Part shown: one piece after another, positions 61,722 through 64,000 of the stretch
How the letters are laid out: each line of letters starts with the position of its first letter
How positions within the stretch are numbered: position 1 is the stretch's first letter
Source: JBKECO01 sp047974745
GTDB lineage: Bacteria; Bacillota; Clostridia; Lachnospirales; Lachnospiraceae
Length of the DNA: 64,000 nucleotides
Direction of reading: 5' to 3'
NCBI GenBank assembly: GCA_047974745.1
Contig: JBKECO010000011.1
Coordinates: forward strand, 133,867 to 197,866
Notes under the pieces: model-generated
Database searches by the model: none
Told to the model about the DNA's origin: nothing
The model's input: the letters and a program-made list of their open reading frames with translations, nothing else
Made by a program: the position numbers and the translations under genes

Positions 61722-63053
61722 TTACGGTTCCAGACGGCTCAGATCTCTTGGGAATAATGTGGTCTCCCGTACATTGTCTTCACCCAGCATCTTCATGGTT
61801 AAGCGCTCCAACCCTAATCCTAGCCCCCCATGAGGAGGCATTCCGTATTTGAAGGACGCCAGATACTGTTCCATTCCATCTGCTTCCATTCCACGAACTT
61901 CCATTTTTTCCATCAACATATTGTATTCGTGAATACGCTGACCACCAGTTGTAATCTCCATTCCTTTATACAACAAATCAAAGCTGAGTGTAAATGTCGT
62001 ATCTGTAGGGTCATCCATTGCATAAAAAGGACGCTTTTTTGAAGGATAGTGTGTGACAAATACAAAATCCGAGTTGTATTCCTCTTGGATCATTTTGCCG
62101 ATCAGTTCTTCTTCCTCCGGCTCTAGGTCATATGGGTTGCGGATCGTACGGTCATATTTTTCTGAAACACGTTTCTTGGCCTCATCAAAACGAATACTCG
62201 GTATCTTTTCTACATTCGGAAGAGTCACATTTAAAATCTTGAGCTCTCTTGCATACTGGGTCTCGAGCAACTTCATTGTATATTGCAGATAACCGGTCTC
62301 CATAGCCATGATATCTTCAAAGCTGTCAATAAATCCCATTTCAAGATCAAGACTGATATATTCATTCAGATGGCGTTTTGTATTGTGCTTTTCTGCACGG
62401 AAAACGGGTGCAGTCTCAAATACCCTGTCAAATACACCAACCATCATCTGCTTGTAGAACTGTGGACTTTGTGCCAGAACTGCAGGTTTTCTGAAGTAAT
62501 CCATACGGAACATATTCGCTCCGCCTTCCGCACCTTTTGCACCAATTTTAGGTGTATGGATCTCTGTGAATCCCTGACTGTACAAAAATTCACGAAAGCC
62601 TCTGACAAAGCCTTCCTGTATTCTGAACTTTGCCCGTTCTCTCAGATTTCGCAGTGCGATTGAACGGTAATTCAGTTTTGCATCCAAAGAAGTATTCATC
62701 TTCCATTTAGAGATTGGCAGAGGCATTGGCTCGGATGGCTCTGATAAAATTTCTATTTTTGACAGTCGCAGCTCAATACCGTTTGGTGCACGATCTTCTT
62801 TTTGTACAAATCCTACTGCACGTACGGTGGATGCCTCTTTGAGATCCTTCAGATCGAACTCTGTTTTTCCTTCTTCAAAAACACACTGCAGCAGCCCCTC
62901 TCTCTTACGCAGTACAATAAAAGCGACCTCTCCCATAGAACGGATCGTATGTACGGTTCCATTCACCTGAATTTCTCTGCCTTCTTGATCTCCCGATAAA
63001 ATCTGACTGATTTCCAGTGTCTCTTTTTTTGCTACTCCTGATATGAATTCCAT
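61722..63053 (-). CDS. aspS: Aspartyl-tRNA synthetase, archaeal (AspS2) type, probably non-discriminating
   Basis: 443 residues from the ATG at 63053 after GGACGAGGAG; the upstream frame to 63146 has no homology. N-terminal OB-fold (VNGTVHTIRSMGEVAFIVL), class II core with FTEIHTPKIG (motif 1), FRAEKHNTKRHLNEY (motif 2) and GLGLERLTMKM (motif 3). The archaeal-like short form beside gatCAB, under an Asn-type T-box, suggests it charges both tRNA(Asp) and tRNA(Asn), with GatCAB then making Asn-tRNA(Asn). Discriminating ability is inferred, not shown. Confidence 0.9.
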   Translation of the reverse strand: MEFISGVAKKETLEISQILSGDQEGREIQVNGTVHTIRSMGEVAFIVLRKREGLLQCVFEEGKTEFDLKDLKEASTVRAVGFVQKEDRAPNGIELRLSKIEILSEPSEPMPLPISKWKMNTSLDAKLNYRSIALRNLRERAKFRIQEGFVRGFREFLYSQGFTEIHTPKIGAKGAEGGANMFRMDYFRKPAVLAQSPQFYKQMMVGVFDRVFETAPVFRAEKHNTKRHLNEYISLDLEMGFIDSFEDIMAMETGYLQYTMKLLETQYARELKILNVTLPNVEKIPSIRFDEAKKRVSEKYDRTIRNPYDLEPEEEELIGKMIQEEYNSDFVFVTHYPSKKRPFYAMDDPTDTTFTLSFDLLYKGMEITTGGQRIHEYNMLMEKMEVRGMEADGMEQYLASFKYGMPPHGGLGLGLERLTMKMLGEDNVRETTLFPRDLSRLEP

Positions 63054-63139
63054 TCTCCTCGTCCTTTCTAAATAAAAAAGTGTCTTCGACACATCAGCTC
63101 CCCTCCCCCTCATTCTTGAGAGAGAAGTATTTTTTTGCA

Positions 63140-63181
63140 CCGCCACAGGCCGCCTGGCGGCAATTCACCTTACTGTGGCGG
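63140..63181. repeat. Nested inverted repeat in the aspS leader
   Basis: CCGCCACAG/CTGTGGCGG (9 bp) encloses a GCCGCC/GGCGGC hairpin. It lies between the T-box terminator and the aspS start. No T-tract follows on either strand, so it is not a standard terminator. Confidence 0.6.
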
Positions 63182-63234
63182 TCGCATAATCCTCATGGAG
63201 CGTTTTTTATGTCATAGGAGTACTCCAATGACAT

Positions 63235-63500
63235 AAAAAAGCCCCGAAACAGCATATACTGTTTCGGGGCGAGATATCTAATCCCGCGGTACCACCCGCA
63301 TTGAAATATAAATAATTATACTTATCTTTCCTCTTTATGCTTAACGCGCATCACGTACTGACCTACTGTTAGTTCAACCAGTCTGCTCCAGAGTGTTCCC
63401 AATGATCCCTCTTCCAAACAACGCTCTCAGTCGGTGACGTTGTATTCCTGTCGGTGTCTGAAACCATGAGTCTCTTTCATAGCTTTCTACATTTCGATTT
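63235..63500 (-). ncRNA. T-box leader, probable asparagine specifier (AAC)
   Basis: T-box core GCGGGTGGTACCGCGGG at 63283-63299 and terminator GCCCCGAAACAG/CTGTTTCGGGGC followed by T6 at 63235-63270, all on the minus strand. The probable specifier is AAC at 63395-63397, nine bases before the GAGCAG shared with the alaA leader. Asn fits the downstream Asp-tRNA(Asn) amidation genes. A promoter TTGTAT/TATAAA with 17-base spacing (63508-63536) would start transcription at about 63500. Confidence 0.9.
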
Positions 63501-63580
63501 AATCAAATTTATACCATAGTTCGCTGAATTATACAAGAGTAAATTTGTTTTTTTCAAATTGACAGAGAAAATTTGCCTTT

Positions 63581-64000
63581 TTAAATTGACCACCGTTTTG
63601 CCAAAAAACCTTTCAAGCCTTCCACTACATCTTCATAGGTCTCATCAAATCTTCCGGAATACCATGGATCTGTAATATCGCCGCCCTTCATTGTAAAATC
63701 CAAAAGCTTATATATCTTCTTCTCCGAATCACCACCACAGATATGCTGCATGTTTCGAATATTCGCAGAATCCATTCCAATCAAATAGTCATACTGGTGA
63801 TAATCGTCAGCCTTTAGTTTTGTTGCTCTCTTTTTAGAGTAATCTATTCCAAGCCCATCTAGAATCTTTTGCGTTCCCCGATGTACTGGATTGCCGATCT
63901 CTTCACTGCTGGTTGCCGCTGAGGCAATCTCGAACTGATCAGCGATACCTAGTTTTTTTACCATATCTTTTAAAACAAATTCCGCCATCGGGGAGCGGCA
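63581..64000 (-). CDS. Low-molecular-weight protein-tyrosine phosphatase, 5' end outside window
   Basis: Partial: 139 residues are visible. The first visible codons read CRSPMAEFV, the end of the CX5R-S phosphate loop, so only some 10-15 N-terminal residues are missing. The catalytic-acid loop DPWYSG and the Tyr-rich YHQYDYLIGMD follow. Such enzymes remove phosphate from protein tyrosines, often in polysaccharide or signalling control, or resemble arsenate reductases. It reads away from the aspS unit's promoter in the same direction. Confidence 0.9.
   Translation of the reverse strand, partial: CRSPMAEFVLKDMVKKLGIADQFEIASAATSSEEIGNPVHRGTQKILDGLGIDYSKKRATKLKADDYHQYDYLIGMDSANIRNMQHICGGDSEKKIYKLLDFTMKGGDITDPWYSGRFDETYEDVVEGLKGFLAKRWSI

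Noticed and set aside
63140..63181. Intrinsic terminator upstream of aspS
   Set aside because: Strong stem, but no T-tract follows on either strand.

Overview
The window looks like a stretch of chromosome from a strictly anaerobic, low-to-mid GC Gram-positive gut-type bacterium, most likely a Lachnospiraceae-like member of the Clostridia. The grounds are two glycyl-radical enzymes with their activases (anaerobic ribonucleotide reductase and pyruvate formate-lyase), T-box leaders, a ZTP riboswitch, AGGAGG-type ribosome binding sites almost everywhere, GatCAB with an archaeal-type AspRS, and a selenium-type molybdenum hydroxylase cluster. The genus cannot be fixed from the sequence alone. I saw no tRNA, rRNA, IS element, prophage or CRISPR array. 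Nearly all genes lie on the minus strand, so operons read from high to low coordinates.

Region 1 (1-21725, minus) is a purine/urate-type catabolic island. A BMP-family nucleoside ABC importer (18906-20183 and 15207-18830), a TetR regulator, a molybdopterin-binding protein, MoaC and an XdhC/CoxI-type maturation protein precede a terminator at 12045-12069. A second unit follows: three-subunit molybdenum hydroxylase xdhA-xdhC-xdhB, ssnA, a short ygfK, ygeX, ygeY, a D-aminoacylase-like amidohydrolase and a second, fused Fe-S/Mo hydroxylase cut by the left edge. A guanine-deaminase-like gene (20436-21725) sits just upstream of the importer. Together they suggest uptake and deamination of purines, hydroxylation, ring opening, and breakdown of 2,3-diaminopropionate to pyruvate and ammonia. 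ygeW, carbamate kinase and hydantoinase genes are not in view and may lie to the left.

Region 2 (21853-29964): an OhrR-type peroxide sensor with a cysteine glutathione peroxidase, then a Cache-GGDEF(degenerate)-EAL protein heading a potABCD polyamine-type ABC operon. Region 3 (30066-33161, plus and minus): promoter, alanine-type T-box leader and an alaA-like aminotransferase carrying an in-frame TGA at codon 18; then surE, a BFD-like Fe-S protein and a DUF1801 protein.

Region 4 (33243-35778, minus): a compact three-gene operon of Gfo/Idh/MocA oxidoreductase, DUF6379 protein and xylose-isomerase-like TIM barrel, the composition known from gut C-glycoside (3-oxo-glycoside) deglycosylation. Region 5 (36081-50780): a ketopantoate-reductase-like gene, a methyltransferase, an HTH/FtsL-like pair, iscS-iscU, htrA, nrdD-nrdG behind NrdR-like boxes, folC, degV, a transglutaminase lipoprotein, an M18 aminopeptidase and a DUF5721 gene. 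Region 6 (50786-58218): cold-shock protein, pflB-pflA-lspA-like operon under a ZTP riboswitch, an ABC-F ATPase and a ClpX paralogue. Region 7 (58328-64000): aspS-gatC-gatA-gatB for tRNA-dependent Asn synthesis under an Asn-type T-box, and a low-molecular-weight tyrosine phosphatase cut by the right edge.
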